Assembly (NCBI GenBank): GCA_016282745.1
Contig: JAEELL010000038.1
Location: 1 to 60,790 of the forward strand
Length of the DNA stretch: 60,790 nt
Direction of reading: 5' to 3'
DNA from: Lachnospiraceae bacterium
GTDB lineage: Bacteria; Bacillota; Clostridia; Lachnospirales; Lachnospiraceae
Under the pieces are notes generated by a model that searched no databases, was not told the DNA's origin, and saw nothing but the letters and a program-made list of their open reading frames with translations. Made by a program: the position numbers and the translations under genes. Of this stretch, positions 54,295 through 60,753 are shown in pieces. Every line of letters starts with the position of its first letter. Position 1 is the stretch's first letter.

Positions 54295-54432
54295 CTAAAT
54301 GCGTCCTTCTTTTTTTAATTGTTCAACTTCTTCTTTCGTTAATTTTATTGGTTTCTCTGGCATAGATAATCTATCTTTGTATGCTTCATATGCTTCATAT
54401 GCTTCCTTTTCTTTTTTTGTCATTTTCTTCAT
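54295..54432 (-). CDS. 45-residue protein coupled to the ART toxin tip
   Basis: Its ATG overlaps the stop of the ADP-ribosyltransferase frame (ATGA), with GAGGTG upstream. It encodes a highly charged small protein (MKKMTKKEKEAYEAYEAYK, then LTKEEVEQLKKEGRI). The position and coupling suggest an antitoxin or immunity role, but no family is recognised and it is short for one. Confidence 0.6.
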   Translation of the reverse strand: MKKMTKKEKEAYEAYEAYKDRLSMPEKPIKLTKEEVEQLKKEGRI

Positions 54433-54797
54433 ACAATCACCTCTAAAACAATCTCATTATCTTTCTTTGATAATACCTTATATTTTGAGCCTTTGTCAAT
54501 TAAAAATTCTCTTTGTTTTGGATATTTACTAATTTTTTCTATATATGCTCCTCTGCTATTCTTTGGAACATATATTATCACTTTATATTCCTTGTCCAAT
54601 GCTGCACTTTGTATAACAGACGTACTATAAAACTGATTAATTTTAAATATGTCCCCCACATTATAATCTGAATACAAATCAATATCCAAATTTCTATAGC
54701 ATATTATATCATGCTCTAATCTATTCTTACCAATTGCATTAGATATATTATCTGCATGATACATCATCTTTGGTTCTTTTGGTATATCTCCTCTCAA
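54429..54797 (-). CDS. ADP-ribosyltransferase toxin tip, headless
   Basis: A C-terminal ART domain of the C3/MuF type: Arg in ICYRNLD, STS in FYSTSVIQSA, and the QxE turn in KQREFL near the end, in the R-STS-[QE]xE order. Full proteins of this type have a long N-terminal delivery or phage-head part, which is missing here; the frame begins with a TTG immediately beside repeat copy 3. I infer a displaced toxin tip rather than a gene expressed alone. Confidence 0.78.
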   Translation of the reverse strand: MRGDIPKEPKMMYHADNISNAIGKNRLEHDIICYRNLDIDLYSDYNVGDIFKINQFYSTSVIQSAALDKEYKVIIYVPKNSRGAYIEKISKYPKQREFLIDKGSKYKVLSKKDNEIVLEVIV

Positions 54798-54799
54798 CA

Positions 54800-54835
54800 G
54801 TTGAACGATGCACTATTTTTGGTGTATCATTCAAG
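54800..54835 (+). repeat. 36-bp palindromic cassette repeat, copy 3
   Basis: Identical to copies 2, 4 and 5. Toxin tips diverge from both sides of it: the ART tip leftward on the minus strand and the metallopeptidase tip rightward on the plus strand. Confidence 0.97.
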
Positions 54836-55306
54836 AAGGCGTGGCAGAATACAAGAATGGCAATATAAAGTTACATTATATTGCTGACATGAACAATCCA
54901 AGAGGAGTTGGAGTAACATGGTTTCATGAACATGGTCATATGATTGATGAATTAGCAGGTAACGCATCAAATAATAAAGATTTTACAGATGCTCTGCATA
55001 TGGTTTTTCTTGACAATATATCAAAAAAAAAGTTATATTGAAATTGAAAAGGAAATATCGCAAGATATGAGAAGACAATCGGCAGTATCGGATTTGTTTA
55101 ATGGTTTATCTAAAGATGAGATAAAAGGAATTGCGATTCATCCTTTGAGAAATGACGGAACTTCTTATTGGACAGAAGAGACTATTAGACAAGAAGCGTT
55201 TGCGCATATGTTTGAATGTCAATTTGATGAATTAAGATATGCGGAAATGCGTAAATATTTTCCGAGAGCTTTATCTGAATTTGAAAAGATTATGAAAGGT
55301 TTATAG
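54808..55306 (+). pseudogene. HExxH metallopeptidase toxin tip, frameshifted
   Basis: Two frames join into one domain. The first (54808-55041) has WFHEHGHMIDELAG, an HExxH zinc site; the second carries ETIRQEAFAHMFE, which supplies the third ligand, and YFPRALSEFEKIMKGL at the end. They are split by a run of nine A at 55023-55031; eight would restore one frame. This pattern matches MuF-type metallopeptidase toxin domains. The first ATG lies inside repeat copy 3, so there is no native N-terminus. Confidence 0.75.
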
Positions 55307-55311
55307 CGGTT

Positions 55312-55551
55312 ATGAAGGGGAAAACTTTTTGTGAACAGAATAAAGAATTTGTTTCTCAGTTAAGTATATACAATCGCATATTTCAACATGGTTTTATCCC
55401 GAAAGAAAAAATAGTGCGAAATGAAGACGAATTACAGCAACGTTTAGAATTAATGAAAAAAAGTTGTGAAGAAAAATATGATTATGTTGCAGAATACTAC
55501 AATATAGACGTAGAACATAGAAAAAAACATTATGATGTGATTAATGATTAA
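55312..55551 (+). CDS. Probable immunity protein for the metallopeptidase tip
   Basis: A 79-residue soluble, charged protein (FCEQNKEFVSQLSIYN, then EELQQ-like RNEDELQQRLELMKK and a His/Lys tail). It begins five bases after the toxin stop with a weak GCGGTTATG context. The only support for the immunity call is its place directly behind the toxin; no family is recognised. A different 45-residue gene holds this place in cassette II. Confidence 0.55.
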   Translation: MKGKTFCEQNKEFVSQLSIYNRIFQHGFIPKEKIVRNEDELQQRLELMKKSCEEKYDYVAEYYNIDVEHRKKHYDVIND

Positions 55552-55554
55552 TAC

Positions 55555-55633
55555 CACCCAGTCACAAGGCTAGGTGGTATCCTTATATTAAGGAGACCAT
55601 ATGGACAATTTCAAAGTAATATACAAAATCTTA
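55555..55633 (+). pseudogene. Hairpin plus truncated yjcQ start in cassette III
   Basis: Repeats the 54210-54294 minus-strand segment in plus orientation with very few changes: the ACCACC...GGTGGT hairpin, TTATATTAAGGAGAC and the first ~10 codons of yjcQ (MDNFKVIYKIL). Repeat copy 4 then ends the reading frame. This is direct evidence that the repeat sits at a breakpoint. Confidence 0.85.
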
Positions 55634-55669
55634 GTTGAACGATGCACTATTTTTGGTGTATCATTCAAG
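55634..55669 (+). repeat. 36-bp palindromic cassette repeat, copy 4
   Basis: Identical to copies 2, 3 and 5. Its minus strand supplies the TGA stop of the cassette IV frame. Confidence 0.97.
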
Positions 55670-55919
55670 AGAATTTAGTTTTTTTAGTTTTTTTATTTCT
55701 TCCCCCTTGACTTTTTGCTTTTTTGGGTTTACCCTTTTCTTTAGAAAGAGAAACATTGGACGCGACGTACACGCTTCGGCGTGCTGAACCGACCTGGTTT
55801 CTCTTTTCTTTGTTTGTAGGAACTATATCATATAATATTCTCTCGTTTTTATCTGTTATTGCTATATTTAATATAACTTCCTGTGTTGAACGATGCACTA
55901 TTTTTGGTGTATCATTCAA
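55665..55919 (-). CDS. Open frame spanning cassette IV
   Basis: The frame begins with a TTG inside repeat copy 5 and ends at a TGA in copy 4 (84 residues). It reads TQEVILNIAITDKNERILYD, similar in style to linker segments of phage-derived toxins, then a Lys/Arg/Ser-rich tail. The middle includes an unusually GC-rich patch with CACGC-TTCG-GCGTG (about 55768-55785). It is probably a fragment of a larger protein; expression alone is doubtful. Confidence 0.4.
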   Translation of the reverse strand: MNDTPKIVHRSTQEVILNIAITDKNERILYDIVPTNKEKRNQVGSARRSVYVASNVSLSKEKGKPKKAKSQGGRNKKTKKTKFS

Positions 55920-55920
55920 G
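55885..55920 (+). repeat. 36-bp palindromic cassette repeat, copy 5
   Basis: Identical to copies 2-4. Right edge of the array; no further copy was seen to the right. Confidence 0.97.
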
Positions 55921-56136
55921 TATTACATCTTGTATCAGATAAATAATAAGCACTACATCTTGTTTTTTACAATACCACTTATTCATACTTTGAGTATATC
56001 ATAATGTTTAAAATAGCCTCAACTGTTTTTTCCTGATACTCTAACAATTGTTAGCGATAATCGACTTTATATAGAAATATTTTTCAGTATATAGTGATTA
56101 TAAAAACAGACTTTATTATTTATAGTATTTATGATG
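55921..56136 (+). other. AT-rich segment right of the cassette array
   Basis: No supported gene. An inverted CTAACAATTGTTAG lies at about 56041-56054. It joins the cassette array to the long repeat copy B. Confidence 0.5.
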
Positions 56137-56488
56137 ATAAAAAAATAAAGTACACTTTTTATAAAATGTACTTTATCAGTATTTTCGGGCATTTGAAGTG
56201 GATTTTCAAAGAGTCCATTATTTTTTACTTGTTTATTTCAGAAAAATGTACTTTATTCTACTATTTCCATATCGAAAAGTAAAAACTAGAATTTTGAAAA
56301 AATGTACTTTATTTGCTAAAAAACGTACAGAAAAGTAAAAAAAAATAAAGTACATTTCCGAGAGAAAATGTACTTTATTTTTTATATTAATAATTTAGAA
56401 AATGAAATTGCTTATAACGTTTACCTTTGCAAAAATTACAACTTGAAATCTTTCTTTTGTTATTTAATAATTTGTTTTTAGCTGATAT
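56137..56488 (+). repeat. Long repeat family, copy B
   Basis: About 350 bp, highly similar to copy C. It contains ATGTACTTTAT at 56166, 56246, 56302 and 56368 and its reverse at 56345. The last pair forms a long hairpin (ATAAAGTACATTT, CCGAGAG, AAAATGTACTTTAT). Its right end covers the 3' end of a truncated zinc-ribbon gene. Confidence 0.9.
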
Positions 56489-56545
56489 CCAAAATACTGA
56501 ATTAAGATTGTGCAAACAAAAATAATCTTTAAGTTTTTTAAAAAA
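56387..56545 (-). pseudogene. Truncated duplicate of the zinc-ribbon gene
   Basis: The minus strand is open without a start and encodes KNKLLNNKRKISSCNFCKGK and RYKQFHFLNY to the stop, nearly the same as the C-terminus of the gene at 58290. Upstream sequence diverges and a stop appears at 56546. The first half, with its CxxC pairs, is lost. Confidence 0.85.
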
Positions 56546-56642
56546 TTACTCATAACATTCTACCTTCTATTTTATTATTGTAAGTAACGCGTTTTTTATT
56601 ATATCATAAATTAATGAGAATGATAGATTGTTATTTATTTAA

Positions 56643-57866
56643 TTATGCATTAGTATTTTTAGTATTAATTAATTCAAGTAATTTGTTCCGGTCCCATAAT
56701 TTTATTCTAGTTTTTTTTGCAGTGTTTATAGCACTATCGGTAAAAAATCTGTTGGTTAATACAACTCCAACATCTACGTGATACATTTGAACTCCTGTAT
56801 AGGCTTCTTGCACAGCTTTATTTCCGATGTTATCTGAATAACATTTACATTGAATGCCATAAGATATACCATCTTTTTCTGCTAAAATATCTATACCATC
56901 ATCACCACTTCCTTGTGTCACTTTAACTTTGCTAAAACCATTTGAATTCAATAGGTCTGCACAAAAATATTCGAAAGAATGGCCATCCATATTATCAAAG
57001 TCGTTTAATTTATACGAAGAAGAATTATTACTATCCGCAATATAGATTTCATTTGATTCTTGATGAGCATCTTGGAGTTTCTTTGCAAATTCAATTAAGT
57101 ATTCTTTCTTCTCAAAAGTTATCGTATCCCAAAGCACATTTCGTAGCTTAGAAGGATCTTCAGGACCGACAATTCCAGCTTCGTATAATTGCTCCATAAT
57201 CTTATTGGCTCTATTGAAACCTATCTTAAATCTTCTTTGAAGTAAAGAAACGGATCCGCGTTGACTTTCAACAACAACTATTGCGGCAGAAATGAAATTG
57301 TCGGCATAAGAACCTTTAGAAAAGGGAGATTCAAATTGTATATTCTCTATTGGCTTTTGTTCGACTGATTTATTAAATTGGATATTGGTATAATTCGCAT
57401 TATTAGGTGCTTGATATGAATTATTATTATTTTTTCGATTTGAAGGAATAATTACTTTTCTATTCGGGGATTTTGAAGGGCTAATAATATATGCATTAAG
57501 TAATGATAATAATGCACAAATTAAAAAATAAAAATCAAAAACACCGATGTTAATTGCATTTTTTGACATTATGTCGAATAAAGTTTTTGATATAATGAAT
57601 AAGAGGTAACAAAATGCTGATATGAAACCCGAACTTTTGTGTCTTCGACTATCTGATCCATAAATAGAGCCTATTAATAAACAGATTCCATTAAATAATT
57701 GCAAATTTTTATGTGGAAGATTTTTTATGAAACAAATAATAATTATTATAATTAACGAAAAGAGAAAAATAATTGAATTTATAAATAATGTAACCCCTTT
57801 TGAATAATTGTTATTACTATTTCGTTTTTTGTTTTTATAGTTATATTTGAATGTATTGTTTTTCAT
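56643..57866 (-). CDS. Membrane-anchored FtsK-gamma/Mrr nuclease
   Basis: Four hydrophobic spans (residues ~23-127), then an FtsK-gamma-like winged helix (SVSLLQRRFKIGFNRANKIM, about 190-240), then an Mrr-type PD-(D/E)xK nuclease (GSGDDGIDILAEK and GIQCKCYSDN, about 293-395). Mrr domains cut foreign or modified DNA. The start is the ATG at 57866 (minus) with GGAGG five bases away; the open frame extends 41 codons farther without a signal. It lies between long repeat copies B and C. A defence role is inferred. Confidence 0.82.
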   Translation of the reverse strand: MKNNTFKYNYKNKKRNSNNNYSKGVTLFINSIIFLFSLIIIIIICFIKNLPHKNLQLFNGICLLIGSIYGSDSRRHKSSGFISAFCYLLFIISKTLFDIMSKNAINIGVFDFYFLICALLSLLNAYIISPSKSPNRKVIIPSNRKNNNNSYQAPNNANYTNIQFNKSVEQKPIENIQFESPFSKGSYADNFISAAIVVVESQRGSVSLLQRRFKIGFNRANKIMEQLYEAGIVGPEDPSKLRNVLWDTITFEKKEYLIEFAKKLQDAHQESNEIYIADSNNSSSYKLNDFDNMDGHSFEYFCADLLNSNGFSKVKVTQGSGDDGIDILAEKDGISYGIQCKCYSDNIGNKAVQEAYTGVQMYHVDVGVVLTNRFFTDSAINTAKKTRIKLWDRNKLLELINTKNTNA

Positions 57867-58045
57867 ATATGCCTCCATAAGAATTAAAGAACTCAAATTC
57901 ATTATTGTGTTTATATGATTAAAAGTATTAAATATGTATAATATGATTAATAGGAATAAAATATACATTATTATTCTATCATATATCATTTATCATTTAT
58001 ACAAGCATTAATAATGAACTTTATTTTTTTAAATATTAAATGTAC

Positions 58046-58390
58046 ATAAAAAAATAAAGTTCATTTTTTATAAAATGTACTTTATCAGTATTTTCGGGCA
58101 TTTGAAGTGTATTTTCAAAAAGTCCATTATTTTTTAATTTAAAAAAATGTACTTTATTCTACTATTTTTATAACGAAAAGTAAAAACTAGAATTTTTAAA
58201 AAATGTACTTTATCCATCAAAAATCATACAGAAAAGTAAAAAGTAAATAAAGTACATTTCCGAGAGAAAATGTACTTTATTTACTTTTATTAATAATTAA
58301 GAAAATGAAATTGCTTATAACGATTACCTTTGCAAAAATTGCAACTTGAAATCTTTCTTTTGTTATTTAATAATTTGCTTTTAGTTGATA
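58046..58390 (+). repeat. Long repeat family, copy C
   Basis: Matches copy B over its whole length. It has ATGTACTTTAT at 58075, 58147, 58203 and 58270 and the reverse at 58247, with the same CCGAGAG-loop hairpin at about 58245-58282. It ends inside the zinc-ribbon gene. Confidence 0.9.
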
Positions 58391-58721
58391 TTAAATAATT
58401 ATTATTACATTTCTGGCAGTTTAACCAAACATTTTTTGTGTTATTTGGAAGAATTTCATTTGGATTTAATAATAGATAATTATTAATATAGTTCCAATCT
58501 TGTATTTCATTGCTAGCTACATGTTGTAACGTGTTAAAACTAGGTAAAGGTTTAAGGTTATTACAATAAGGACATTCACTAGTACCTTTTTTTATTTTAT
58601 CTTGAACAGACAGACTATATGTCCCTGAACAGATTTTGCATTTCCAATAAAGACTTTTATTTTGCCAATAGCCAATTTCGTTTAATTTAGTTATATTTTT
58701 ATTCGAATATTCTTCTATCAA
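58290..58721 (-). CDS. Zinc-ribbon repeat protein (DUF4379-like)
   Basis: 143 residues with two treble-clef-like units: WKCKICSGTYSLSVQDKIKKG...CPYCNN and WLNCQKCNNNYLISTKSK...CNFCKGN, each with two CxxC pairs. The style matches the probable zinc-ribbon family PF14311 seen in mobile DNA. The start is TTG (minus 58721) with GGAGGAAGA. Family members are usually longer, so it may itself be a shortened form. Confidence 0.72.
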   Translation of the reverse strand: MIEEYSNKNITKLNEIGYWQNKSLYWKCKICSGTYSLSVQDKIKKGTSECPYCNNLKPLPSFNTLQHVASNEIQDWNYINNYLLLNPNEILPNNTKNVWLNCQKCNNNYLISTKSKLLNNKRKISSCNFCKGNRYKQFHFLNY

Positions 58722-58844
58722 TCTTCCTCCAATTGTAAAAATATCAGTTCTTTACGCTCTTAACATTTAATCTACTTATATAAGAACAAGAAAATCTATT
58801 CTCAACATTCATAGTCTAAAAATATACAATATGTTTGTTATACA

Positions 58845-58967
58845 TCATTTCTCATCGCTTTTATTTCTTTCGTTTATTTCTTCCATATACCCCGAGGTTA
58901 TTATACTCGCAGGAAACGCTATAATTGCTATTCCTAATATATGGACTGCGGTGATTTTTTGATACAC
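58845..58967 (-). pseudogene. C-terminal remnant of a voltage-gated-type K+ channel
   Basis: The minus strand encodes KITAVHILGIAIIAFPASII followed by TSGYMEEINERNKSDEK and a stop, the usual end of the S6 helix and tail of a small ion channel (pattern G...A.PA.II.SG..E). The rest of the gene is absent; upstream lies a transposase fragment. Confidence 0.7.
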
Positions 58968-59004
58968 CTAATCCTTTGATATTAGTCTAATAGATTCTCT
59001 TTGT

Positions 59005-59130
59005 TTAAGCAATGTTCCTTAGCTCATATTCATTTCTATATTTTATTGGACTGACATATCCCACGTATGAATGCCTACGTTTTCTGTACTTTCCATCTAT
59101 AGTAATTCTGTCTAATTGGTCTACATCAGC
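59005..59130 (-). pseudogene. 3' fragment of an IS3-family transposase
   Basis: The minus strand ends with RRHSYVGYVSPIKYRNEYEL, the typical end of IS3-family OrfB (RRHS..GY.SP..Y). Only ~40 residues remain. It records a past insertion beside the channel remnant. Confidence 0.85.
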
Positions 59131-59418
59131 GTGCAACGAGCAATAAAGTTCGAATCCTGGACACCCTGCGGACCTTAGTCTATTTTAAAGGCTGTTATAT
59201 GACTTTATTAATTGTTATTAAAACATCAAGGAGCCCATTGTTTACAAGGGCTCCTCGGGTTATAACCTGTTATATTTTGTTATTAATAATTATTAGCATT
59301 TTTTAAAGCTAGAAAAATTTGTGGGCAAGATTTTGGGTTGAAAGGTAGTTTATATAACATTATCCTTCCACAAGTGAATAGATTTTTAAGCCATTTTAAC
59401 AAGTTTTCGAATCAAATG
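59131..59418 (+). other. Non-coding stretch with a hairpin
   Basis: No supported gene. AGGAGCCC at 59229-59236 pairs with GGGCTCCT at 59248-59255. The first copy of a ~105-bp direct repeat starts there. Minus-strand translation has several stops. Confidence 0.6.
59246..59350 (+). repeat. ~105-bp direct repeat, left copy
   Basis: Similar to 60523-60630, including an exact 28-bp core at 59280-59307 (centre ATTAATAATTATTAGCATTT) and GAAAGGTAGTT near the end. The pair flanks the toxin-tip/immunity unit. Confidence 0.85.
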
Positions 59419-60288
59419 TCATTTATACATAATTTTATATATTATATCTCTTTTATCTTCAGGAACATCGTTCCACATATCTATAAAATCACATAAATTT
59501 CTTTCCCATGTACCCATAAAAAACAGCGCTCTTTGAATACCCTCCTCATCAAATGATACTTTTCTAATTGCACTCGTATTACCAATGAATTTGAACCATT
59601 TTGAATTATAATCACGTTCGTCTAATCTAAGTGCTACAAAGCTTGAAACTAAAGGAAAAACGAACGTTTTCTGTTCTTCAAAATATACATCTGTTCTATC
59701 AAATGGTACCACGTTTAACCCTAAAATGTCTTCTAATTGTGGCAATTCATCAAAGATCTTATCGTAAACCTGTATTATTGGCAATATCCATTCTTCTCTT
59801 TCATAGGAATCATAATACTTTATCTCTCCAACTTTTTGAAATGTAACATACTTTTTATAAAAGGAAAAATTTTTGGAAATTTTTCTATTAAACTGGTATG
59901 CATATATATCTCCCACATTCCAAAGGTTCCTTTCGAATTTTGGATATTCAAATTGCTTTTCAGCAGGCATCGGAGAATTTAATTTCTCAATTAATTTGAG
60001 CAATACTTCTTTTCTTTTTTTACTTATGCCTTCACTCAATTCATTATTCGCCTCATTAATAGCATTTTGTTTGACGGTTTCTGATAATCTTCCAACCTTC
60101 CACTGAGTATCTGCCAATGCCTCCCAAAAATAATTTTTCTCATCCGTCTGTAACAATTCACTAAAAGTTTCTACAGTACGCAAATAAGCTTCTTCATTGG
60201 AACATTGTTTCTTCAACCAAAACAAATATTCATCTCTAGTATCACATGAAATATCATTTCCATATATGCTATTACTCCAAACTCCCAT
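59419..60288 (-). CDS. Probable immunity protein beside a GIY-YIG-like tip
   Basis: 289 residues, soluble, rich in Trp and acidic residues, starting MGVWSNSIYGNDISCDTRDE and with FWEALADTQWKVGRLSETVK, a pattern of widespread proteins found behind polymorphic toxins. The second half (about 115-289) has a separate beta-rich look. AGGAGGA precedes the ATG, eight bases after the toxin fragment stop. No biochemical role is known to me; immunity is inferred from position. Confidence 0.65.
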   Translation of the reverse strand: MGVWSNSIYGNDISCDTRDEYLFWLKKQCSNEEAYLRTVETFSELLQTDEKNYFWEALADTQWKVGRLSETVKQNAINEANNELSEGISKKRKEVLLKLIEKLNSPMPAEKQFEYPKFERNLWNVGDIYAYQFNRKISKNFSFYKKYVTFQKVGEIKYYDSYEREEWILPIIQVYDKIFDELPQLEDILGLNVVPFDRTDVYFEEQKTFVFPLVSSFVALRLDERDYNSKWFKFIGNTSAIRKVSFDEEGIQRALFFMGTWERNLCDFIDMWNDVPEDKRDIIYKIMYK

Positions 60289-60296
60289 ATATCCTC

Positions 60297-60557
60297 CTAC
60301 TCTGGATCCCAGTAAATTTGAATTAATGTCTGCACGTCTGTAAAGTTATCCTTAAACTTATTCCACTTTTTCTGAGCTATGGAATTTCTCAAATTCTGTA
60401 AATTATTTAAAGTATAAGCTGTGATTATTGCCTGTTCTAATACTCTTGACTGAGTATATGTCAATCCATGGGCTACTGCATACATATCGAATTTTTTACT
60501 TGGGAACTGTCCTCTATTATTATAAGGGCTCCCCGAATCATAACTTTTTATATTTTT
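60297..60557 (-). pseudogene. C-terminal part of a GIY-YIG-like nuclease toxin
   Basis: The open frame has no upstream start and runs out of the right direct repeat. It encodes GLTYTQSRVLEQAIITAYTL and NLQNLRNSIA, matching the end of GIY-YIG-like toxin domains where Glu and a later Asn are active-site residues. The part that would hold GIY and YIG is missing. An ATG at 60485 lacks a good ribosome-binding site. Confidence 0.65.
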
Positions 60558-60630
60558 TTATTAATAATTATTAGCATTTTTTAAAAATTCAGAATATTTG
60601 TGGGCAAAAAATTGAGTTGAAAGGTAGTTA
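60523..60630 (+). repeat. ~105-bp direct repeat, right copy
   Basis: Second copy of the 59246 repeat; exact core at 60558-60585. The left hairpin arm AGGAGCCC of the first copy is not present here. Confidence 0.85.
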
Positions 60631-60753
60631 GTTAATAAATGATATTCGAATGTAAGTGGTAAACTAAATTCCATAGAAACTGGCAATTAATTTTCCATAG
60701 TTTTCAATCAAATATTATTCCGTGATATACTTTGTCACGGAGGTGAAGAAAGG

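Noticed and set aside
53468-55920. CRISPR array suggested by five 36-bp repeats
   Set aside because: Spacing is 215-931 bp and segments contain genes; no cas genes are present. Real spacers are ~30-40 bp.
53468-55920. Classical integron attC sites
   Set aside because: GTTGAAC fits GTTRRRY, but the other end ATTCAAG does not give RYYYAAC, the length is short and no intI is seen. A tyrosine-recombinase site of another kind fits better.
55723-56004. Plus-strand open frame through repeat copy 5
   Set aside because: No ribosome-binding site, hydrophobic nonsense-like composition, and it is the shadow of the minus-strand cassette IV frame.
59139-59166. tRNA remnant suggested by GTTCGAATCC
   Set aside because: The flanking bases cannot form a T stem and no acceptor or anticodon arm is present.
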